Shown here: positions 1 through 6,684 of the stretch, one piece after another
How the letters are laid out: each line of letters starts with the position of its first letter
How positions within the stretch are numbered: the stretch's first letter is position 1
Source of the DNA: Clostridia bacterium
GTDB taxonomy: Bacteria > Bacillota > Clostridia > UMGS1883
Assembly: GCA_021202495.1 (NCBI GenBank)
Contig: JAJQCX010000158.1
Coordinates: 1 to 12,410 of the forward strand
DNA: 12,410 nt
Direction of reading: 5' to 3'
Program-made: the position numbers and the translations under genes
Notes under the pieces: generated by a model
Database searches by the model: none
What the model saw: the letters and a program-made list of their open reading frames with translations, nothing else
Told to the model about the DNA's origin: nothing

Positions 1-93
1 GGGCGGGGCTCGTCCCCGCCCTTTCCGCGCCGCAGCGCGTCAATTCAAATTTTGCACAGCAAAATTTGTACCGTAATTGCTAATTGCTAATTA
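1..93. repeat. Cluster of short palindromes plus TAATTGC tandem repeat
   Basis: This gene-free stretch holds three perfect inverted repeats in a row. The first is an 8-bp stem (1-8 with 14-21, GGGCGGGG/CCCCGCCC) followed by TTT. The second is a 5-bp stem (26-30 with 35-39). The third is a 10-bp stem (46-55 with 59-68, CAAATTTTGC/GCAAAATTTG) with a 3-base loop. They are followed by TAATTGC twice (74-80, 81-87) and TAATTA (88-93). The first hairpin could be the terminator of a plus-strand gene left of the window, but its T run is short and its left flank is not visible. The arrangement looks like an intergenic repeat element, though dispersal in the genome cannot be judged from one copy. Confidence 0.5.
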
Positions 94-106
94 TAACGGT
101 TCCCGC

Positions 107-151
107 AAAAAAAAGCGGGAGCAAGCTCACAAAGAGCCTGCTCCCGCTTTT
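107..151 (-). terminator. Rho-independent terminator of the cotH-like/peptidase unit
   Basis: A perfect 13-bp stem (111-123 with 139-151, core GCGGGAGCA/TGCTCCCGC) is prolonged by 4 more pairs (125-128 with 134-137) after one mismatch, with a 5-base loop. Read on the minus strand it is followed by a run of eight T (the A run at 107-114). It lies 14 bases beyond the stop codon of the peptidase gene. The plus-strand side also ends in TTTT, so it may act in both directions. Confidence 0.9.
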
Positions 152-164
152 ATTTTCCTTATCT

Positions 165-1415
165 TTATCTCATCACATTTTCAATGTCTTCAATGCTTCT
201 CGGCGTCACAACCGACAAATTTTCGCATCCGTCCTCGGTTATGAGGCAATTGTCCTCCAAACGGAAGCCTATCCCCCATTCCTCGCAGTAAATGCCTATG
301 TCTACGCAAAATACCATGCCCGGCTCGGTCTTTCTTCCCACCATGTCAACAACGTCATGCGTGTCAAATCCCACATGGTGCGCGCCGCCGTGCCAAATGA
401 GCTTGCCCGCGTCCTCATATTTTTCAAGAAGTCCCAATCCCTTAAGCTGCTCAAAGTTGAATTTGCGCGCCATCAGGTCAACCTCGTTCATCGGTATTCC
501 GGGCTTCAAAACGCTGAACATATAATTTGACGTATTGTAAGCGCATTCGTAAAGCGCCCTCTGGCGGTCGTTAAACTTGCCGTTGCACGGCCACCCGCGC
601 GAAACGTCGTTGCCGCAGTTGTCCCACACCGCGCCCACGTCGTTTAAAATCATGTCGCCGTCCTGCGCCTGTCCGCGGTAGTCGTAATAGTGAATGCAAA
701 AATTGTTCTTCCCTGCCGAAATGATTGACGGGAACATCGGCGAAAGTACACCGTGCTGCGCCAATGCGTAGTCAAATTCCGCCTTGTATTGATATTCATA
801 CATTCCGGGCTTTGACGCCTTCATCATCGCCAAAATTCCGTCGCGCGTGATAAGCTCCGCCTTTCTCATTGCCTCAATCTCGCACGGCTTTTTAATCGTC
901 CTGATATGGGCAATTTTTTTATGTATGTTGCACAGCTTCACATAAGGATATTCCTTCTGAATTTCCCGCGCCAAAAGGTATGCCTCGCTCGCGGGCTCGT
1001 TGTCGAAATACTTGTCAAAATCAAGGCACACCGTGTCGCAGAACGCCTCTTTGACCTTGAATTTCAAAAATCCCGCAAAGTCCGTGACGTATTTGTAATT
1101 CTTAATTCCCGAAATTTCTTCCGCTTCCGCCGCCTTGACGCGCTTTCCCGTCCAACGCTCCGCATGGGCGTCCGGCGGGAGAATAAAGAGCGTTTCCTCA
1201 ACGACGCTTTCGCTCTTTAAAGCCGTGAAAATAAGCCCCTCGCGCTGTAACCCCGTGAGGTAAACAAAGCTTCTGTCGGCAAAAAACGGATACGGCTCGT
1301 CCGCCGTTTTCCTCGGCGCGTGCCCCGAATAAATTACCGCCATGCTCCCCACATCCATCATGTCATAAAGCGATTGACGATTTCCCATGTAAAATGTCCT
1401 GTCCAATTCTGTCAT
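165..1415 (-). CDS. M24-family metallopeptidase, Xaa-Pro aminopeptidase (aminopeptidase P) type
   Basis: This protein of 416 residues should be a cytoplasmic metal-dependent peptidase that removes N-terminal residues preceding proline. An N-terminal creatinase/aminopeptidase P domain (about 5-140, with the typical FYMGNRQSL and FVYLTGL segments) precedes a pita-bread catalytic domain (about 180-400). Visible metal ligands are D259 (LNDVGA), D270 (GNDVSRGWP), H346 (HGGAHHVGFDTHD) and E387 (GFRLEDN). The fourth-position ligand, normally Glu in a TVEPGIY-like motif, is Asp372 here (CVDIGIY). The start at 1415 fits the family's N-terminus, but its AAAGGA lies almost against the ATG. An internal Met10 (start 1388) has a better-spaced AGGA. 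The gene is 41 bases downstream of the CotH-like gene with no promoter or terminator seen between, so co-transcription is likely. Specificity for proline is inferred from the family. Confidence 0.9.
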   Translation of the reverse strand: MTELDRTFYMGNRQSLYDMMDVGSMAVIYSGHAPRKTADEPYPFFADRSFVYLTGLQREGLIFTALKSESVVEETLFILPPDAHAERWTGKRVKAAEAEEISGIKNYKYVTDFAGFLKFKVKEAFCDTVCLDFDKYFDNEPASEAYLLAREIQKEYPYVKLCNIHKKIAHIRTIKKPCEIEAMRKAELITRDGILAMMKASKPGMYEYQYKAEFDYALAQHGVLSPMFPSIISAGKNNFCIHYYDYRGQAQDGDMILNDVGAVWDNCGNDVSRGWPCNGKFNDRQRALYECAYNTSNYMFSVLKPGIPMNEVDLMARKFNFEQLKGLGLLEKYEDAGKLIWHGGAHHVGFDTHDVVDMVGRKTEPGMVFCVDIGIYCEEWGIGFRLEDNCLITEDGCENLSVVTPRSIEDIENVMR

Positions 1416-1456
1416 TTCCTTTCGTAGAAAATTAGTTCAGCCGCTTTTAGGCTTCG

Positions 1457-3703
1457 CTATTGCACCTTGTACAAAACCTCTTTCGTATATCCTCCGTATG
1501 AAACAACAATCGTTCCCTCGCCCGCCTCAACGGCTGTCACAATGTTGTTGTCACCTAAAACAACGCCCGTACCATTAACGTAGCACTCCGCTCCGAAAAG
1601 CTTTTCTCCGCCCGTCGTCGCAATCTCAACCGGCAGCTTTTCGCCGACCTTCATCAGCAAAAATCTTCCCTCGCGAAGAACAAATATGTCATCCGCATAC
1701 ATAACACTCTCCGCTTCTTCGCCCTCTTCAATGTTTATCGTCACCTTATAATCCTTTTTTTCCGGCGTTATCGTCACGCTTTCCTGCTCGTAAACGGTTT
1801 TAACTCCGTCGGTCTCAATTTCGATCGACTTAACTTTGTACCCGTCGTTTACCTCCGCGCTTATCGTCAGCGGAATTGCCGTGTACTGCATCGTCGTAAA
1901 GCTTGCCGCGCTCTCGCCGTAAAGGCTCTTTCTTATAACCGCGCCGTCAATGTCAACGCTCGCCCTGTCGGCATCAATTTCAAACGTGAAGCTCGTCTGC
2001 TCCGAAATCGTGCTGTCGTAGTGCTTTTGGCAAAATTCCGCCAGCATGTCGCCGAAAACCTCTTCGCGCGTCTTAAAAAATTCAATAAACGTGCTTTCAA
2101 CTCTTACCTTCCATTCGTCAAGACGCTCTTGGGTCGTTCCGTGCATGTTGTTCCAGCGCAGCAGGTCATACGCCTTCACGCTCTCGCGCTCCTCAACCAG
2201 CAAATTTATAGCCTCGGTCATATTTTCACTGCTCACCGCCGTCGCCATATATGCCGCCGCTCTCTGCGCAAATTTGTCTCTGAATTTTTGAACCTTAAAC
2301 ATCCCGTCGAGCGTTTCCGCCGCAAACGACGGCTGACGCGCATCATCGTTTGGCATTCTGCTCGTTATCGCGTATTCAAGCGTGTTGTTCCTCGAATTTG
2401 AAAACGCAATGTCAAAATCGTGTACCATAAAGCGCCATTTTCCGTCCGCTCCGTAAACGTCGCCGTTCGAGCGCTCAATCGTCGTGCGCCACGTCTTGTA
2501 ATTGTTGCCCGGCCAGTCGATGTTGTCAAGGTAAAGATATATAAATAGGTAGTCAATGAAATTGTCAATATCGATATATGCCGAAACCTCGGCGTAATTG
2601 TTGCCCTCGTCGGCATGCATCATCAAATACTTTGTGTAATTGAACAAATCGAGATAATATTCCTCGTCCTCGTCCGGACCTTCCTCATAAGTCACGCGGT
2701 CGGGCATTTCCTCGCCGTTGTCGCTCAAAACGCTCATTTCCGTCTCATTCGTCCAGTCGCGGTCAACGTAAACAACCTCGTCCTTGTCAATCCCCTCATA
2801 GTGATAATCGAGGTATCTGTTGTCATACTGCTCGCGGCATTCGTATATTCCCCAAAACTCGCCGTTTAAGAACACCGCCGCGGGATTGGAATTTGCCGAC
2901 TCCGGACGCATATATTCCGTCACCTTCTGCGCCACAACGTCGCGCAAATCCGTCGTGTCCCAGTCGGAAATTCTAAGCGTAATCTTGCCGTATTTCTTAA
3001 CCGCGCTGCTGTCGTAAAAATTCCTGTCCGTTCCCTCGATTAAGTCATACTGCAAATTTTTCGCACCGTTCGCGTCGCCCTTTGTGAAATATATTCTCAG
3101 CGACTTTTTCGCGTTCACCTTTGAATAATGCCCGCCCAGCTTCATCTCAATTCCGCGCTCAAAGCCCTCTCCATTGTTGTCGAAATATTCAATATAAGCC
3201 GAAACGTTCATTTCCTCATTGTAATTTGTGTATATTCCCTTTTTGCTGTCCCACAAGTTCTCGGGCTCCGTCGAAATCGCGATAACCGGCACATTTTCCG
3301 CAATCTCATTCACAGCCTCCGACACAAAATATGTATTTGTCACAACGTCCGAGCGATTGCCGAAATCGTCGATGCACACCGCCTTCACAACCGTTGCGTA
3401 TTCCATTCTCTCCTGCGCAATTTTCCCCTGTATTGTGCGCGGCGATTTCTGCAAATCGCGAATTTCAATCCCGCCTGTGTAAAGATTGGACAGCCCGTCG
3501 GGCTCGCTCCCGTCAAGCGTGTAATAGACATTCGCTCCGTTACCGTCAATTGTCAGTACAAATTCCTCGGCATACACTCCGCCCTCGCACGAAAAAACAG
3601 GCTCCGCCACGTCGTCCGCCAAAGCGTTCCCGACAAAAACCGTCGCCAAAAGACACATCGCCAAAACAAGCGAAACAAACCGCCTTTCAATCCTCACTCT
3701 CAT
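1457..3703 (-). CDS. Secreted CotH-kinase-family protein with chitobiase-like and Ig-like modules
   Basis: This protein of 748 residues has a Sec signal peptide (basic MRVRIERR, hydrophobic 9-26, likely cleavage after ALA at 29). A chitobiase/beta-hexosaminidase C-terminal-type module follows (about 35-127; diagnostic VYYTLDGSEP at 59-68). The CotH-like domain (about 138-560) shows EMKLGGHYSKVNAKKSLRIYF-type strands, VFLNGEFWGIYECREQYDN, DNIDWPGNNYKTWR (393-406) and the putative Mg-binding DFD of WRFMVHDFDIAF (423-434). The tail has a beta-rich repeat (about 572-660) and a Big_2-like Ig domain (about 685-745). CotH proteins of Bacillus are atypical protein kinases acting on spore coat proteins. 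Here the signal peptide and Ig modules point to an extracytoplasmic, perhaps wall- or matrix-associated role, and kinase activity is only inferred. No sortase motif, dockerin or S-layer repeat is seen. GGAGGG six bases before the ATG supports the start. Confidence 0.88.
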   Translation of the reverse strand: MRVRIERRFVSLVLAMCLLATVFVGNALADDVAEPVFSCEGGVYAEEFVLTIDGNGANVYYTLDGSEPDGLSNLYTGGIEIRDLQKSPRTIQGKIAQERMEYATVVKAVCIDDFGNRSDVVTNTYFVSEAVNEIAENVPVIAISTEPENLWDSKKGIYTNYNEEMNVSAYIEYFDNNGEGFERGIEMKLGGHYSKVNAKKSLRIYFTKGDANGAKNLQYDLIEGTDRNFYDSSAVKKYGKITLRISDWDTTDLRDVVAQKVTEYMRPESANSNPAAVFLNGEFWGIYECREQYDNRYLDYHYEGIDKDEVVYVDRDWTNETEMSVLSDNGEEMPDRVTYEEGPDEDEEYYLDLFNYTKYLMMHADEGNNYAEVSAYIDIDNFIDYLFIYLYLDNIDWPGNNYKTWRTTIERSNGDVYGADGKWRFMVHDFDIAFSNSRNNTLEYAITSRMPNDDARQPSFAAETLDGMFKVQKFRDKFAQRAAAYMATAVSSENMTEAINLLVEERESVKAYDLLRWNNMHGTTQERLDEWKVRVESTFIEFFKTREEVFGDMLAEFCQKHYDSTISEQTSFTFEIDADRASVDIDGAVIRKSLYGESAASFTTMQYTAIPLTISAEVNDGYKVKSIEIETDGVKTVYEQESVTITPEKKDYKVTINIEEGEEAESVMYADDIFVLREGRFLLMKVGEKLPVEIATTGGEKLFGAECYVNGTGVVLGDNNIVTAVEAGEGTIVVSYGGYTKEVLYKVQ

Positions 3704-3735
3704 AAAAATCCCTCCATACTTTTTCTGTCTATCCT

Positions 3736-3764
3736 ATTATATACTAAATCCCACCCGATTTCAA
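3736..3764 (-). promoter_or_regulatory. Promoter of the CotH-like gene
   Basis: On the minus strand a TTGAAA box (3759-3764) and a perfect TATAAT (3736-3741) are separated by exactly 17 bases. This is a good housekeeping-sigma promoter. Transcription would start near 3729, giving a leader of about 25 bases that contains the GGAGGG ribosome site at 3710-3715. Confidence 0.8.
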
Positions 3765-3822
3765 CCGCTTATTTTATTTGCCGCCAAGTTTTTTCAAAAG
3801 TAAATTTTATTTAAATTTTATC

Positions 3823-3851
3823 TTGCAAACGGAAACAATGTATAGTATAAT
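3823..3851 (+). promoter_or_regulatory. Promoter of leuA
   Basis: TTGCAA (3823-3828) and perfect TATAAT (3846-3851) are spaced by 17 bases. Transcription would start near 3858, leaving a leader of only about 47 bases before the ATG. That is too short for a T-box, and no leader hairpin is seen, so any control by leucine must be at the promoter or by feedback on the enzyme. The promoter is divergent from that of the CotH-like gene; the -35 boxes lie about 60 bases apart. Confidence 0.8.
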
Positions 3852-3904
3852 CTAACTTAACGCGGTAATAAATCCATACTAAATTATGAAAGGAGCGTAT
3901 CTAT

Positions 3905-5566
3905 ATGATGAAAAACTGCGCAAAGTATCAGAAAAGTTATTTTATGCCGCCGACGCCTTGTTATGACTGGGTACAAAAGGAATACATTTCCGCACCGCCC
4001 ACATGGTGCAGCGTCGACCTAAGAGACGGAAATCAGGCTTTGATAGAACCGATGAGCCTTGAAGAAAAGCTGGAGTTTTTCAAGCTCCTTGTTAAGATTG
4101 GCTTTAAAGAGATCGAAGTCGGCTTTCCCGCGGCTTCCGATACGGAATATGAATTTTTGCGCGCTCTTATCGAGGGCGGTCTTGTTCCCGAGGACGTAAC
4201 TCTCCAAGTTCTGACCCAAGCGAGAGAGCATATAATAAGAAAGACGTTCGACGCGCTCAAAGGAGCGCCGAGGGCGATTGTTCATTTGTACAATTCCACC
4301 AGCGTGGCACAGCGTGAGCAGGTTTTCAAAAAGGACAAGGACGCCATTTTGAAAATTGCCGTCGACGGCGCAAAGCTTTTGAACGATTTGGCAAATGAAA
4401 CCGAGGGCAATTTCTCGTTTGAGTACAGCCCCGAGAGCTTCACAGGCACCGAGCCCGAATACGCGCTTGAAGTCTGCAACGCCGTTCTTGACGTGTGGAA
4501 GCCCGCGCCGGAGAGAAAGGTCATCGTCAATCTTCCCGCAACGGTTGAAACGAGCCTCCCCCACGTTTACGCATCTCAGATAGAATATATGCACAAAAAC
4601 CTGAAATACAGAGAAAACGTCGTCATTTCCCTCCACCCGCATAACGACAGAGGAACCGGCGTTGCCGACGCGGAACTTGGTATTCTTGCGGGCGGCGACA
4701 GAATTGAGGGCACTCTTTTCGGAAACGGCGAAAGAACCGGCAACGTTGACATTATAACGCTTGCTATGAACATGTATTCGCACGGCGTCGATCCCAAGCT
4801 CGACTTTTCACAAATGCCCGAAATTTGCGAGGTTTACGAAAGACTTACCGGCATGAAGGTTTCGCCCCGCGCGCCTTACTGCGGCTCGCTCGTCTTTGCG
4901 GCGTTCTCCGGTTCGCATCAGGACGCTATCGCGAAGGGCATCGCCTATAAAAAGGAACACGGCGACATTTTGTGGTCTGTTCCCTATCTTCCCATTGACC
5001 CCGAGGACGTGGGCAGAACGTATGACAGCGACGTTATCCGCATCAACAGCCAGTCCGGCAAGGGCGGCGTGGGCTACATATTGGAAGAAAAGTTCGGCTT
5101 AAACCTCCCCGCGAAGATGAAGGAAGACATGGGCTACACCGCAAAATCCGTTTCGGACGTCAACCACAAGGAGCTCTCGCCCGAGTGGATACACGATATA
5201 TTCATGGAAAAATACGTTCAAAACCGCGCTGTTTTCGACGTAACCGAGTGCCATTTCTCGCAAATTGACGGCATCAAAGCATTTGTGAGTATGCAAATGA
5301 ACGGCGAAAAGAAGATTGCCGAAGGACAGGGCAACGGCAGACTGAACGCCGTTATGAACGCAATCAAGGAAGAGCTTAAGCTCGACTGCCATCTTGTAAC
5401 ATACGAGGAACACGCACTGACCGAAAGCTCCCGCTCAAAGGCTATAGCCTACGTCGGCGTAACGACCGTCGGCAGCAAAATCTACTGGGGCGCGGGGATT
5501 CATGAGGACATAATCACCGCCTCGATTGCCGCTCTCGTTTCGGCGCTGAACAACGCCATAAAATAA
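3905..5566 (+). CDS. leuA: 2-isopropylmalate synthase (yeast/actinobacterial-type LeuA)
   Basis: This cytoplasmic enzyme condenses acetyl-CoA with 2-oxoisovalerate to 2-isopropylmalate, the first committed step of leucine synthesis. The 553-residue protein opens with the long-form LeuA N-terminus (KYQKSYFMPPTP..YDWVQK). A DRE-TIM-type HMGL barrel spans about 30-310, with metal/active-site motifs DLRDGNQAL (38-46, in the form found in this branch) and SLHPHNDRG (242-250; H244, H246). LFGNGERTGN (271-280) follows. The C-terminal part (about 430-553) is the LeuA regulatory dimer domain that binds leucine for feedback inhibition. AGGAG nine bases upstream favours the first ATG over the second one 3 bases later. 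The gene stands alone, with leuB, leuC and leuD absent from the window. The alternative, a citramalate or homocitrate synthase, is unlikely given the close match to this LeuA branch. Confidence 0.95.
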   Translation: MMKNCAKYQKSYFMPPTPCYDWVQKEYISAPPTWCSVDLRDGNQALIEPMSLEEKLEFFKLLVKIGFKEIEVGFPAASDTEYEFLRALIEGGLVPEDVTLQVLTQAREHIIRKTFDALKGAPRAIVHLYNSTSVAQREQVFKKDKDAILKIAVDGAKLLNDLANETEGNFSFEYSPESFTGTEPEYALEVCNAVLDVWKPAPERKVIVNLPATVETSLPHVYASQIEYMHKNLKYRENVVISLHPHNDRGTGVADAELGILAGGDRIEGTLFGNGERTGNVDIITLAMNMYSHGVDPKLDFSQMPEICEVYERLTGMKVSPRAPYCGSLVFAAFSGSHQDAIAKGIAYKKEHGDILWSVPYLPIDPEDVGRTYDSDVIRINSQSGKGGVGYILEEKFGLNLPAKMKEDMGYTAKSVSDVNHKELSPEWIHDIFMEKYVQNRAVFDVTECHFSQIDGIKAFVSMQMNGEKKIAEGQGNGRLNAVMNAIKEELKLDCHLVTYEEHALTESSRSKAIAYVGVTTVGSKIYWGAGIHEDIITASIAALVSALNNAIK

Positions 5567-5574
5567 TCAAATGA

Positions 5575-5616
5575 AAGCTGTGTCGTAATCAAATTTGCGG
5601 CACAGCTTCTGTTTTG
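5575..5616 (+). terminator. Terminator after leuA
   Basis: An 11-bp stem with one G-U pair (5575-5585 with 5598-5608, AAGCTGTGTCG/CGGCACAGCTT) and a 12-base loop lies 8 bases after the leuA stop codon. It is followed by a modest T-rich tract (CTGTTTT). It separates leuA from the transporter operon, which has its own promoter. The rest of the gap up to 5649 is AT-rich and shows nothing else. Confidence 0.75.
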
Positions 5617-5649
5617 TAAATAGCAATTGTGAATATTGTTAAATTTCTG

Positions 5650-5678
5650 TTGACATTATCTGATTTTTGTGCTAAATT
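5650..5678 (+). promoter_or_regulatory. Promoter of the amino-acid ABC transporter operon
   Basis: A consensus TTGACA (5650-5655) is followed after 17 bases by TAAATT (5673-5678), which is preceded by TGC, an extended -10 motif. Predicted transcription start is about 5685, right at the foot of the leader hairpin. Confidence 0.78.
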
Positions 5679-5685
5679 AAATTAG

Positions 5686-5730
5686 CGGCAAGGTGGTTGC
5701 AAAAGATGGTTGCAAATGATAACCTTGCCG
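5686..5730 (+). promoter_or_regulatory. 5'-end leader hairpin with tandem repeat in the loop
   Basis: A perfect 9-bp stem (5686-5694 with 5722-5730, CGGCAAGGT/ACCTTGCCG) closes a 27-base loop. The loop region carries the decamer TGGTTGCAAA twice (5694-5703 and 5707-5716), 13 bases apart start to start, with further flanking similarity. The stem begins at the predicted first base of the mRNA. It could stabilise the transcript or be a site for an RNA- or DNA-binding regulator. It fits no riboswitch class I know and is too small for a T-box or lysine riboswitch. Confidence 0.6.
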
Positions 5731-5761
5731 AATATTTTAATATTGATGGGAGAAGATTAGG

Positions 5762-6583
5762 ATGAAAAAGCTTTTTTCAATCGTGCTTTGCCTTGTTCTT
5801 GCGTTCTCACTCGCAGCCTGCGGCGGCACAACGGAAACCGACACCGAGGTTGAAACGGACGCAGCCGAGAGCGAAGCGACGCTTACAACAGTTACCGACG
5901 GCGTGCTCACGGTAGGTATGGAGATTGGTTATCCTCCGTTTGAGAGCTATGCGTCGGACGGCGTAACGCCTATCGGTCTTGACGTTGATTTGGCAAAGGC
6001 TATCGCAGACAAGCTCGGTCTTGAGGTTCAGTATCTTAACACGGCGTTCGACACCATTTTGTCCGACGGCTTGGGAACAAATTACGACTGCGTTATTTCC
6101 GCGGTTACGATAAACGACGAGCGTCTTGAGCAGGTGCTTTTCAGCACACCCTACATTCAAAATTATCAGACGGTTGTCGTTAAGGCGGGCAGCGACCTTG
6201 AAGTTACGGGCTTTGAGTCGCTCGAGGGTCATTCGGTTGCGGTTCAGTCCGGCACAACGTCCTACGATTTGCTGACAAATTACAACGATACCGATTCGAT
6301 ACATACGACGCTTGTTGCAAATGAGCAGGTTTTGAGCGCATTCACCCAGCTTTCCAACGGCGAGGTTGATTTTGTGCTTTGCGACAGCTCCGTTGCGAAC
6401 AATTACGTTACGGCAAACCCGGACGTTTATGAGATCGCTTGGACGCAGGATACCGACGCAGAGGAATTTGGCGTTGCGATAAGCAAGAGCAACCCCGAGC
6501 TGCAGGAGGCTATCAACGAGGCAATGGCAGAGCTTGAAGCCGAAGGCGTGCTTGACGAGCTTGTAGCTGCATGGATTGAGTAA
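5762..6583 (+). CDS. Amino-acid ABC transporter substrate-binding lipoprotein
   Basis: This 273-residue binding protein captures a polar amino acid outside the cell and delivers it to the permease encoded next. It has a lipoprotein signal peptide with lipobox LAAC (Cys20), then an acidic Thr/Glu-rich linker (21-45). The periplasmic-binding-protein type 2 fold of the HisJ/GlnH family covers about 46-273. Family landmarks are GYPPFESYA (57-65), IGLDVDLAKAIA (71-82), TINDERLEQVLFSTPY (116-131, with R121 at the position that grips the ligand carboxylate), QSGTTS (162-167) and D208 near the amino-group site. GGGAG nine bases before the ATG supports the start. The ligand (glutamine, cystine, histidine, arginine or other) cannot be read from the sequence. 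It is the promoter-proximal gene of a transporter operon. Confidence 0.93.
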   Translation: MKKLFSIVLCLVLAFSLAACGGTTETDTEVETDAAESEATLTTVTDGVLTVGMEIGYPPFESYASDGVTPIGLDVDLAKAIADKLGLEVQYLNTAFDTILSDGLGTNYDCVISAVTINDERLEQVLFSTPYIQNYQTVVVKAGSDLEVTGFESLEGHSVAVQSGTTSYDLLTNYNDTDSIHTTLVANEQVLSAFTQLSNGEVDFVLCDSSVANNYVTANPDVYEIAWTQDTDAEEFGVAISKSNPELQEAINEAMAELEAEGVLDELVAAWIE

Positions 6584-6599
6584 TTATTGACTTAACTTT

Positions 6600-6637
6600 A
6601 AAAACAGCGCATGAGACATTTTTCATGTGCTGTTTTT
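6600..6637 (+). terminator. Intra-operon terminator/attenuating hairpin
   Basis: A 15-bp stem with one G-U pair (6600-6614 with 6623-6637) and an 8-base loop is followed by only a short T-rich tract (the 3' arm itself ends in TTTTT). It lies 16 bases after the binding-protein stop codon and before the permease gene, for which no separate promoter is visible. The likely role is partial termination or 3'-end protection, yielding more binding protein than permease and ATPase. Confidence 0.75.
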
Positions 6638-6669
6638 ATGAAAACAAAGAGGCGCTGATTAATTACAGT

Positions 6670-6684
6670 GGGAGGAACGCGATG
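6670..6684 (+). promoter_or_regulatory. Ribosome binding site that sets the permease start
   Basis: GGGAGG at 6670-6675 is followed by six bases and ATG at 6682-6684. The upstream in-frame ATG at 6625 lies inside the 3' arm of the terminator hairpin and has no ribosome site, so 6682 is the better start. Confidence 0.85.

Noticed and set aside
3128..3814. Long plus-strand open frame opposite the start of the CotH-like gene
   Set aside because: It is antisense to a gene with clear domains, has no ribosome site, and its product is low-complexity and basic with no recognisable family. It is a shadow frame.
3858..3904. T-box or attenuator before leuA
   Set aside because: The leader is about 47 bases with no stem, no T-box consensus and no terminator.
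4019..4783. 254-codon minus-strand open frame inside leuA
   Set aside because: It lies wholly within leuA on the opposite strand. No ribosome site or family features were seen, and it is explained by leuA codon bias.
6625..6681. Upstream ATG extending the permease by 19 residues
   Set aside because: It lies in the terminator stem without a ribosome site, while the ATG at 6682 has GGGAGG at ideal spacing.
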